From Plasmopara viticola (taxonomy: Eukaryota > Oomycota > Peronosporomycetes > Peronosporales > Peronosporaceae): DNA of 64,000 nt. Where the stretch lies: assembly GCA_001695595.3 (NCBI GenBank), contig MBPM02000099.1, positions 113,969-177,968 on the forward strand, in the 5' to 3' direction. A program made the position numbers and the translations under genes. Positions 54,901 through 64,000 of the stretch are shown here, one piece after another. Numbering within the stretch: the stretch's first letter is position 1; each line of letters opens with the position of its first letter. Below the pieces are notes generated by a model. It was not told the origin of the DNA. It made no database searches and saw only the letters and a list, made by a program, of their open reading frames with translations.

Positions 54901-56280
54901 AGAAGCACGCTTAAAACTACCTACTTGTTTTCGAGACTTTGACTTACTTATCTGCAGAATATTGACCTCTGCAAACCACCAAACTATTTACGTGTGGTTG
55001 GTTAGCCGCCAGGTCCTTGGATCTTTCTGCCTCTAGAGCAGCCCATGACATTAATGTTGTGCCCTATCTGGCAACATTACAGCACTCATACCGGCAACAG
55101 ACATATGTTTGCTTGGCCGAGGCTCTAGTACAGTCCGCTTCCTCGAACCTAATAGCTTTACTTCAAGAACTTAGTAAATGTCATTCTTATTTTAGTTACA
55201 CTTTTCACGGCTTGGTCATAGCACCGTCCTTTACAGTCTCTCGTCCTGATCACTTAAAGCCTTTGTCACTCCATGGATCAGTTCTGTTTAGCGAGTATTT
55301 TGCAGAAATATCGACTTTTGCCTGTCTATTTTCGTCTTCGTCACTTGCTTTGTGTAAACTCGTGCACTAGTGCCGTGCTGACGAACTCATTCGTGGTTCT
55401 ATCAAAATGTTTTGACGCTAAAAACATGGCTTGTGGTGACGATCGAGCGATGACACATTGTATTCTTTTGGGATATTGCTTTTGCCACTAGTGATGCCCG
55501 GATCATTCTTTAATACAAATCTAAATTTTATAGTAAATCCCGCGAATTTGGCACATAGGAACAATAGTTTGATCTCTCCGAAGCAGAGCGCCACATCTGT
55601 GTGTTGATCACGTATTAAAGCCCATTTGGTGTTAGAGCTTGTTGGTTCCTAACTCGAGATGAATGCCGCGTATTAATTTGCTTTACTTTGTTGTGCAAAA
55701 GCTTATTCCGACCAAATTACCCCGATGGGGTCTAATGCCTCATCCTCGCCGCTACTCGCACGCATCCTTGCTTAGATAGTCGCGTAACATATGTCTGGCA
55801 TTTCGCAAAATAAATCTACGGCCAAAGATAGGTCAGTAAAGCTCCCTTAATATTTGCCGTTGATCACGCCACGAATTGGCAAACTCAGCTTCACTCGATT
55901 CTTTTAAGTAGCTCGTGGAGCTTGTAGTCACCAAAAATTCTAAGATACTTGTTTTTCACGCCTATGCCTTCGTGTAATCAATATTTAATGCTGCCCCACA
56001 TCACGTCATTCATCTGTCATTACCTGGACTGCTTGAGGTGCGTTTCCTTTCCCTTCGAGCACGTAACACACGTGGAACGGGAAAAATTAGCTAAGTATAT
56101 ACTCAGGCTAGAGTCTCTGGCAAGATGCCCTATCGCGTCTTAAAACATGTGTCGTAGACAAATGTAAAATTTACTCAAAGTCCTTACTTGCGGCTTAGCT
56201 GCAGCACCAAAATACTACAAGCAGAGACTGCGATATTGCGCTTATTGGTCTTTCAACAAAAGCACGTATTATCGATGTGA
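54901..56280. repeat. Decayed repeat paralogous to 27001-28111
   Basis: It aligns by eye with 27390-28200 in several places. The 117-codon plus frame at 55017-55370 has no motif, promoter or paralogous open frame. Confidence 0.35.
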
Positions 56281-56289
56281 AGATGAAAC

Positions 56290-57000
56290 ACAACTTGTTG
56301 TCATTCACATGCTATTCAATATCCGAAAGAGCTATACTCTGTTTGACGTAGACGCCAATATGAGATAATTCTGAGATTTTTCACAAATTTGGCACGTAGA
56401 ATTGAGCAGAAACCGTGGTCTTGCGTAGGTTGCGGCGCATGTAAGTCACCTTTTAACACTTGAGAACACAAAATGACCCGGTGCTGGTGAACATCAGGCC
56501 CTTTCGTTTTCAAGGCAGTCCTGATTGTTGTGCACCAATTCCTCACCTAATAGCGTTGGCCGATACACATCACTGCTAAACAGAATGGCTTTGCTGTTAA
56601 AGAAGCCTCGCGTGAACCGCAAATCGTTTCAGAAGCGAATGAATTGTCTCTATGCTTGTCATCACGCCTGCCTCGTAGAGGCAATTACGCTCAAGGTGTG
56701 TCTGGGCAGATAAGTTGTAGCACTTGCGGTGGTCTTCGGCTTCTTTGGTAATTGCTTAGCTTTTGCGTCCATTCATGCGTGCGCCTGACGTGATTTGCTA
56801 GGTCCGCATGGTAGAACATCATAACCATATGTTTTTAGGTAGAGCGGCGTGCTTGACAATACCTGCCACCCAAGTTCTTTTAGCACAGAATGGTTCGAAC
56901 AAGTGCGAGAGGATTCTATCGACTAGAAAAAGTTGTTTGCCTGCTCGGTCATTTAAGCCGTGTCGGTCTTAACCAAAGTATGTTCGAGCATAGGAGAGAC
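56290..57000 (-). pseudogene. Decayed Copia protease / pre-integrase fragment, copy 4
   Basis: The minus strand 56400-56330 reads AKFVKNLRIISYWRLRQTE, matching LSKKLRLISYRRLRQTG at 39720-39765. Preceding parts are unreadable. The remainder aligns with 28640-29100. Confidence 0.45.
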
Positions 57001-58565
57001 ACCCCACCAGTCAGACAAGCTCCGGCGAAGGTTAGCTTTTGAAATGGACCGCTTCCCCTTACGCTCTGGCGATAATTAGCTTTTGAAATTGATCTTTTCT
57101 CATCTCCTTGTTACAAAGCGCTATCCAAGATAGACAGTTGAATTTGATTCATCGGATGGCGAGTTCGTAGTCGGGTGACTACGAGTAAATATGTCATACA
57201 GTGGGATCGTGGCCAAATCAAAGGCTGGCTGCACAAGGCACAATAAATACATACTACAAATGAAGCCGTGTCGATGGTGTACCACTTATGCCACCTGAAG
57301 AATGCGGTGTAAGCAATCAAACTGAGGTCCTGCCAAGACGGACCTAGCTAAACCGACAAAAACGACTAAGTCAGAGAAATCTGGGAGCCAAATCGGGCCT
57401 GCCGACGTTACATTAATGAATAGCTAAACAAATCCCACCATTGCCATAAGTATGGGGAGTAATGTGTGACCGGGACTCGTATATGTATTAAGAATACGAC
57501 CCTGCGCGTATCCTTACCGGAAATTCCACCACGATTTCATGATATCGGAGAGACTCAGATCGAATAAAGGAATGGAATTATTATTAAAATCATATTTCTA
57601 GGCTCATCATCTCAATCATGCAGGATCCGCGGATAAAATAACACGACAAGAATATCTGCTGGCACTATAATAACGAAAATTTGTGAAAGAGCCTTACACT
57701 TTTTAATGTACCCTCAATACACTGTTACTTGTGAAGCAATTCGCGCTCTACTTGACGAAATTTCAAATGTGGACTTCGAGAACAATTGTTCAGCTACCGT
57801 CTTGTCAACGCATGAAATTGAGCGTAGCATACCCATCCCAAGGCATTATGTAGTAGTTTAATATGTATCGCCAAGTGATCCATGTTGGTTCTTGCGGGTA
57901 CAATCAAGCTTCGTTTCAGGTCGACGCGACTCTTTGGGGTCGTAACCTGCGGTGTTTGTGGGCAAAAACACTCCACGCCACGAGTACATGTGTCGTCAAA
58001 GAATCAAATGCTTGAGCCTATTCTCTTCTTAAATTTCTGCCAATTTGATGATTTCTGCAAATCGCATCTTGAAGTATCAGGACGCTGTGGATCGGCACGT
58101 GCAAAGTAAAAAAGCACGACCGAGCCGGTATACCCTGCAGATCATACTAATAGATGCTAGCTGATCATAAGCAAAAAAACGTAGATAGTCTAAAGCTTAA
58201 GCTTATCGTGGTCGACCTATACCGTAAGGACAGGTAACTGATTAAAATTCGCATCGATAAGACATGTGCATGGTTGGAGCATTCTTACTCCCGCGACAAG
58301 CTTGAATTGACAATGTTTGTGGTGTCAATCTTTAGTAAAACTAATTTGAGAAATTTGTTGACTCCAGCCTTCTCAAGGAACACGTGCCCAAGTGTTATGT
58401 TATGGAACTTGGCTTAGGTATGTATTGGGTATTACATTTTGATAGGGCGAAAGGGGCTAGGAAAAAAAGGCTCTTGAGAAGTTTCCTCGATCCATTTTGA
58501 GTAGCAGTAAAATATCGCAAACAGTCAAACCTGGATCTCGACTTTGTGCATCAAAATACGTAGCT
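57001..58565. other. Intergenic, nothing recognised
   Basis: Only short motif-free frames are seen. The right edge is the target duplication of the SINE. Confidence 0.4.
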
Positions 58566-58581
58566 TCAATCTACACACAAA

Positions 58582-58894
58582 ACCGACCCCGTGGCTCGAG
58601 CGGGTAGCCGTTCGACCCAGGACCGTGAGGTACCTTGTTCGATACCCATAGGATCCGATTTAAGGAAGCCGGAGATAGGTCACTAAAGTGAACGAGCAAT
58701 CACACCCGAGTGTGTGACTGCTTTACCAACTCGCGCCCGATTGGGTAATAAGAGGTTTGGGGGGGAAGCCCCCGAAAAAGCACCATACTGTAATGAGGGG
58801 TACGGAACCCGGTCCCAATATGGATCGGATTGCTGTCTGCATCCCGCGATAGAGACAGCTTAGTCCTAGCGCGTGGGTTCCGGTGGCTAAAATC
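58582..58894 (+). mobile_element. tRNA-derived SINE with target duplication
   Basis: This 313-bp insertion is flanked by a perfect 16-nt duplication TCAATCTACACACAAA (58566-58581 and 58895-58910). Ten bases from its start is an A-box-like TGGCTCGAGCGG (58592-58603), and 33 bases further a B-box-like TGTTCGATACC (58636-58646), so the head is tRNA-like with Pol III promoter spacing. The body includes a GGGGGGAAGCCCCC hairpin near 58762 and ends GGCTAAAATC. It has no coding capacity and no other copy in the window. Perfect duplication arms suggest a young insertion. Confidence 0.85.
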
Positions 58895-58910
58895 TCAATC
58901 TACACACAAA

Positions 58911-60680
58911 GTGCAAGAACTATTTTGCCGTCTTATCGTGAAATTACGCACACAGTCAGACTTGGAATAATACTAAGAGGGCAACACAGCTCCTACAGTT
59001 TATGTCTAAATTAAAGCTACAGAAGCTATGTTTTCCGTGCGGACGGTGGATTCTGGGTCAATAAGTATTTCTGTTTAAGAACATACGCATTCACATCAGA
59101 CGACCAAAGTAAGGATGCCGGAGGGAAAACAAGTAAATTGGCTTAGTCGCTTTCTACATGTTGAGGCTCATTGTAATCAAGTAGAAATTCCTCTTATACG
59201 CTTTCGAGTGCGCGGCGCTCAACCTGAGTGAAAGCCAGAGCGATGACGTCTTCCCTCACAGAGAAAGACTGGAAAGCGTCTTGGAAAAAGAACTTAGCAA
59301 GCATGCGAACTACTGACAGTTTTGGCACTTGAAGTGTTACTGGCAAAATCAGTGATATCACAGAGGTCGTGTCGGACCCCAGCAATCTGCGAACAAGTGC
59401 ACTGACAAATGTGTGAGCTTAATTCAGAGCGGAAGGATTACATTTCTCGGAGGCAGACCACACGTTGGTAGTGAAGTGGTCCGCGAGCTTTTAAGTTTGC
59501 AGATCAAGTGTGTCTATGGCTCGAAACGTAGGTAAGAAAAGGAACGCGAACTTACGTTGTCTGCTGCGCTCTATTTTGTTAGCATGAAAGATATTATTAC
59601 ACTCTCGATCATTTGGAGCATCCCGCTAAAGCGCGATAATGTGCGAAGTGCGTAAGTGAAGAAGACTATCAAAGGCTTGTACCAAATCGAATGCAAACCT
59701 CTCGTGGTATCAAGGTTCGGCAAATTAAGTTGAACGATCTTCACGATGACGGGTAAGACCATATCGCGGTGAAGCTTGTGTGGAACCTGTATAGGCTCAA
59801 CGAAGTTCGGTGTCGCTAAATTCAGCAGCTAGTGACAGTAGTGTTGAAGATTGTATCTCCTTAAAGTATCACTTTTATATAAATAAGGAAGTGTTAAGGT
59901 GCAGCGCGGAGTGTACGCTAACTTTAGGAGCGTGATTAGCACAAGAAGTCTTTGTACACGTAGGTGCCTAAGTATAAAGTGATGGCTTCTGTCATGTCAT
60001 ATATGTGATTATGCTCGCCGCTAACGTATCTATGCTGTGGGTTACTAATGGCAAAAACTAAGCTGATCAATGAGTTGTATCTGTCAATAAGACCGACAAT
60101 TTACAATCGCATCGAGTGACGGCATCCGCATAGACTAAGAGTAGATAAAATCTTCGACTAGAAAGGGCTGTCCCAAAGTGCTTGAATATGTTTAAGTCCA
60201 GACAACAATTGATTATTGCTCAAAAAGAGCACGTAAGATATAAACGTCCCGACCTTTACGGCTTTTCAGTCTCTGAAGCTAAATCGCCCGTTGTGCGAGG
60301 ACAAAAGGGCTGTTTATAAACCACAAATTGACGCGACGGACTCATGTGCCGATAATATTTGGCACCTTCAAGCTCCCCAAGCGATAGACAAGTTATTTAA
60401 GTGTAGTGCGGTCAACATCCACTAGCACAAAGACGATCCCATTAGGTCACTACGATCAAGATTTTATACTGATGAGGTGGTCACGAGAAATCACAAGCGC
60501 ACCTGTAATTCGTCTATGAAATATTTGCACAGCAGGAAGCAGACAGATGAACACTATCGATAGCTGAAGCAGACTTTGTGTTCGGTGAAACCACTGGCGT
60601 AGACATCTTCGTTTTTAATTTGCTTATCTGCTAATGGAGGCAACACCTGCACCCTAAAGCAAAAACTTGAGTTAGATCAT
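58911..60680 (+). pseudogene. Decayed Copia pol (RT to RNase H), plus strand
   Basis: It parallels 44871-46150. LVWNLYRLNEVRCR near 59780 matches KSLYRHNEAGRRL. Near 60290, SPVVRGQKGCL matches the CTRPD-side segment. YTDEVVTRNHKRTCNSSM at 60460-60515 corresponds to the SDADWAxDxxxRKSTSG part of RNase H. SIAEADFVFGETTGVDIF at 60560-60610 corresponds to LSTxEAEYxA. Many stops are present. Confidence 0.5.
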
Positions 60681-61520
60681 CGAACGAAAACACAATCGAA
60701 AGGGCAGTAACACAAAGGGTTCACATTTGTGTGTGCGTCTCATCAATGAGATCATACTTCAAGAGGCGATGCCAAAAAGTCTGCGTCAAAGGTCGTTAAA
60801 GCGCGATATAGTTGGATGTAAGAAATCGGTAGGATGTGCACAATACACACTTTTTTCTTCTATCTCTGCTGTAATTCACAAATTTTCAGTGACGTTTGTA
60901 GCAGCAAAAAATGCAGCACATACTTTTCGTTGGCTTGAGAGAATTTGTGTTTGCTCGATTAATGCGTGCTTTTATTCTCTACTTCGGAACGTAAACAAGA
61001 ACATATAGTTCTGAGCTGAGCACTTGCACTTTTTTAGCATGGGCCTATTCATTCCCGTATATTCAGTGAAACAAGCTCAAAAGGAAGAATGCCGGTAAGT
61101 ATTTTTTTTCTGCTACGTTTCTTGATCGACAGACATTCAGACAAATTCGCCGAAATAAATGACGTGTTTGTCTGATTAATCTTGACGAGCTTGGTCAGTT
61201 GACAATTTTTGAGCTTGATCAAGGTCAGACCAAAGAGCATAGGGTCGAGACCACATTAAAAGCTAGCTAAGATTGCCTCTCAGCTCTATAGAGGCACAAT
61301 TATAGGTTTCAGTACGCAAGCCCTCCAGGCTTTGATAACATTGGCTGTCATCTTTGGTATCATTATAGTTGACTCATCTCCAAGCCACATACTAAGGCAC
61401 CCACAACGCCTTTCAGTAAGTCATAAGCATTGCTAAGAACAACGACACGCTGAACCAAATTGCTCTTTTGTCTTTGAAAGGCAGATTGTAACCTTTTGCT
61501 GAAACAGACTTCAATGCAGC
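60681..61520. repeat. Repeat tail, no gene
   Basis: It shares SVGCAQYTLFSSISAV-encoding DNA with 31760-31800 and GATCAAGGTCAGACCAAAGAGC with 32140. The 93-codon frame at 60727-61008 belongs to this repeat. Confidence 0.4.
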
Positions 61521-61845
61521 TTCGGAAGAGGTTGGGGTGACGCCCTCCTTCCAAGCGCGGGGGCTAAATGCTCGCGCGCTCCGGGCAGGTGCTCTCGGGC
61601 ATCTGCAGGTCTCTAACGAGTCTCACCCTCGACGCGACGGTCTCCAACACCAGAGCGCCACCTGGGCTCTTACCAAGTCAGAGCAAAACAAATTAATGGA
61701 AGACCCTCACGTCCTCGGTGCTGGCTGCACTGCCCGCCGAACGAGACCCGACGTATTCGGACACCACTCTATGCCGTGGACTAGCCAGACTGAGCCTAGC
61801 ACGTGCATAACTTGGCAACGCGATAACGTAATACAATACAATATA
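61521..61845 (+). mobile_element. (CAATA)n-tailed retroposon, copy C
   Basis: This is a near full-length third copy of the family, starting TTCGGAAGAGGTTGGGG and ending in two CAATA units. Target duplication is unclear (TTCAAT is common to both sides). Confidence 0.75.
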
Positions 61846-62020
61846 TATTCAATTTCATAAAACTGTAGTGTAAAAAACAGGAATGCAGAAATACGTACCC
61901 CAAATAAAAAGATTTTTCTCCTAAAAAAAATTAAGCAAATGTACATTTTGTCACTTTTAGAAAATTACTTTTTCCGTGCAAAAGTATGTGTCGTCGTTAC
62001 TTTAGTGCAGGAACTATAAA
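61846..62020. other. Short intergenic gap
   Basis: Nothing is recognised. Confidence 0.4.
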
Positions 62021-62519
62021 CTGAGCAACATTACACATAGAGCGGGTATCAAGAAACTTTGATGATAGGAAAGTGCTGATTGTAGGTAAAGGAAAGATAG
62101 CGTCTTCTCGTAGGCGCGTGTAATGGCTCTGCGCTTTGCATTTACAACCAGCAAAAGTATAATGGCACCATGTAGCTGTTGTAAAGGATTCATATGACCT
62201 GGTTAACGGCACGGTACCATTTGTCGCACCATCTGGCGCTAGGACATATAGTGTCTGCAACGAGTTGACGGGCTACCATGATTTATGCATGTTGAGCTCA
62301 AGCACTTTTGACATCGATCGCCTTTTCGTACGATTTTACACGCTGTCTCTCCTTCGTCAATCGCTTACGGTCTCCATACATGAAGCCCATCTGAAGATCT
62401 GACGTACGCTAAAAAAGCAAGAAAAGTATAACTAAATAATAACTTCATTCTGGGAAGCATATCGTACAAGGAAATGGCGCACCTCTCCGTGTGAGTAACA
62501 ATGCCAATGTTTCAGTCAG
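62021..62519 (+). promoter_or_regulatory. Upstream module M of paralogue 9
   Basis: Reverse-complement M blocks include GTTAACGGCACGGTACCATTTG, CGCACCATCTGGCGCTAGGACA, TTACGGTCTCCATACATGAAG and GATCTGACGTACGCT. Confidence 0.6.
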
Positions 62520-62538
62520 GTCATTCGACAAGTTACCT
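62520..62538 (+). promoter_or_regulatory. Inr-FPR-like core promoter of paralogue 9
   Basis: GTCATTCGACAAGTTACCT lies 36-54 bases before the ATG, with two changes from the family pattern in the FPR half. Confidence 0.5.
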
Positions 62539-62573
62539 CGAAGGACGCATCCCAGCCTGTCTACTTCGATACC

Positions 62574-63389
62574 ATGGTCTCGCTCTCTGCGCTCATGAGC
62601 GCCGTGGCCCTCACGTCGACCTATTCCGTAGCCCAAGCCCAACAAATCATTCAAAAGCTTCCGTGGGACGGTCGTGCAGGTGACCTGGTCAATGGATTGG
62701 TCACGGACAAGTACTTGACCTACGCGTTCGTGCGCAACGACACTTCCCTAACGGTCGCCGATTACGTCACGATCGACCATAAAGGTCGACCCAAGGGCTA
62801 CAATTGTGACGAGGGCGTCATCAATATTAGTGTGGATGGAGACGCGATTAAAGAGGCGCAAACGAACTTTCGTCGCTCAGATCTCATGCAGTTGGTCGCC
62901 ACAAATCCGAATGGCGAGACCTTCATTCGCACCAGCTTTAAAAAAGACGAAGCTTTCTTAAACAAGTACTTGTGGCATGTGATTTGTGACGAAATGCACT
63001 TCTTTGATGTCGTTGTGGATGCGTCGCTTGATCCCCCGATGATCAGGTACATTAACAATCTGGTGTGGGAGCCGATCTGGGAGACCGAGTTTGTGCCCGG
63101 TACGTGGTACAACTTTGGCATTGCCTTTTCGGGTGCGCCCTCGGGTGGTGTTAAGCTTGACTTCTACACGAGCGAAGGTTTAGCGACTCTTAAGCATATA
63201 GCCGCCAAGCCGATTGATAAAGAATTTCCGACCAACATTGACTTCCACATCGGTCCAATTGCTATGTCGGACGACGGGGGTCCGCTTAAAATGGCCGAGA
63301 AACCGGACGTTATGTCTTATAGCGGCGTTTCTATTTCAAGTGACGTTTCGACCCATCCGCAATTCGTCGGAAGCCCTTATTGCAAATAA
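62574..63389 (+). CDS. GH131-like secreted beta-glucanase, paralogue 9 (divergent, FRRSDL subfamily)
   Basis: This is a complete 271-residue intronless frame with a signal peptide (about 1-22, ending AQA). It shares AIKEAQ, FRRSDL (Asp103), the FVRNDTSL segment and YNCDEG with paralogue 5 but is the most divergent copy. The sequon NNGTWD has become NNLVWEP, GKTFFRTSF has become GETFIRTSF, and the late region reads KPIDKEFPTNIDFHIGPIAM. Glu140 (CDEM) and His225 (FHIG) are kept. TWYNFG is intact and the C-terminus ends GSPYCK. The divergence suggests an older duplication or a changed substrate. Secretion is supported by sequence; catalysis is inferred. Confidence 0.83.
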   Translation: MVSLSALMSAVALTSTYSVAQAQQIIQKLPWDGRAGDLVNGLVTDKYLTYAFVRNDTSLTVADYVTIDHKGRPKGYNCDEGVINISVDGDAIKEAQTNFRRSDLMQLVATNPNGETFIRTSFKKDEAFLNKYLWHVICDEMHFFDVVVDASLDPPMIRYINNLVWEPIWETEFVPGTWYNFGIAFSGAPSGGVKLDFYTSEGLATLKHIAAKPIDKEFPTNIDFHIGPIAMSDDGGPLKMAEKPDVMSYSGVSISSDVSTHPQFVGSPYCK

Positions 63390-64000
63390 TGCCTGCACCT
63401 ACGATGCCCATGGTATCGCACCCACGTGTAAGTGTGCCACGATGTCCCCCTCTAGCCTTGTATGTTTTTTTAAAATAAAAAAATGTTTTGTGCTCGTCAT
63501 TGGTGTGTTCTAAATGAAGCGACAAACTAGTGTGCGACTAAATTTGTGCATCTTATTGAGAGTGCAAGGCACCGCTGCTAAGCTTAACGAAGAGAACAGT
63601 TCTTGCGCGTCCTTATCTCGCCATTACCTTTCGTCTGACCAAAAGAAGAATTGGCTTCTAGTGATGTTCTTTTACTTCCTAGAAAGAGCTCTTCAAGGTA
63701 CAGATGAGCTTGCCTTTTTCGAGCCACTAGAATTAGTATAAGCTCATTTGTTACGTTATGTTTATGATGAATAGGCTCATCTTGTGAGTTTTAGTAGGGG
63801 GTCACTACGCCCTAACAGTATGTCATATGCATGGGCAACATCAAAAAATTGGCGGGACATTCGCTCAAACTGACACTTATGCATAAAAAAAATGAAGTGT
63901 AAAATCTAGATTAGCGATTACACGCTTTTCCTCAATGTGCGCCTTGTCATTATTTCGATGTTTTTTTGTGAAAAACATACCTCCTAATACGCATTAAGTG
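63390..64000. other. 3' flank and intergenic
   Basis: GTAAGTGTGCCACGATG and CCTCTAGCC at about 63430-63460 are a decayed version of the GH131 3' block. Nothing else is recognised to the window end. Confidence 0.45.

Noticed and set aside
55017..55370. 117-codon plus-strand frame
   Set aside because: Sits in decayed repeat DNA with no recognisable motif and no conserved counterpart at 27 kb.
10934..63389. Reading the secreted family as polysaccharide lyases or RXLR effectors
   Set aside because: FRRxEL, TWYNFG and HxG spacing fit GH131 better; there is no RXLR or EER motif after the signal peptides.

Overview
The window reads as nuclear DNA of a plant-pathogen-type oomycete (Peronosporales: Phytophthora or a downy mildew). 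Three things point there: intronless secreted proteins resembling oomycete GH131 beta-glucanases, an Inr-FPR-like core promoter just upstream of them, and very dense old Copia, Gypsy and SINE debris in AT-rich intergenic DNA. I see no bacterial operon structure, no CRISPR array and no intact tRNA or rRNA gene. The species cannot be fixed from sequence alone.

The only convincing host genes are one family: eight intact paralogues and one pseudogene of a roughly 271-277-residue secreted GH131-like protein. They lie at 10934-11767(-), 14928-15758(-), 16795-17625(-), 21544-22365(+), 33121-33942(+), 35531-36346(-), 48185-49006(+), 50325-51128(-, pseudogene) and 62574-63389(+). They fall in two subfamilies. 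One has FRRSEL and a THIFTMRND-type segment; the other has FRRSDL and an FVRND segment (33121, 62574 and the pseudogene). All keep a signal peptide, so the products probably act outside the cell on beta-glucans (plant cell wall, fungal-type glucan or the oomycete's own wall).

Each gene carries a conserved core promoter, a 450-600 bp upstream module (M) and a short 3' block. Module M also occurs many times without a gene, sometimes as two head-to-tail copies, so the array has grown and decayed by segmental duplication. The clearest duplication is 16645-19017 versus about 35370-37790, which carries two genes about 96% identical in protein. A second module (N) joins M in two matching composites (34280-35330 and 51830-52980).

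Between the genes lies transposon debris. A nearly complete but dead Ty1/Copia element occupies 40629-44636 (minus), with two 146-bp LTRs. A decayed Gypsy-like gag-protease piece lies at 4476-6300. At least a dozen fragments of other Copia elements are scattered on both strands. There are also two short-retroposon families: a tRNA-related SINE with a perfect 16-nt target duplication (58582-58894) and a family with a (CAATA)n tail and about 12-nt target duplications (3385, 14485, 19018, 19459, 61521). One insertion of the latter (19018) has its empty site preserved in the duplicated block near 37770. A 73-nt double hairpin with complementary loops (28112-28184) is the most unusual small structure. 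Coordinates of repeat modules are by eye and good to a few tens of bases.
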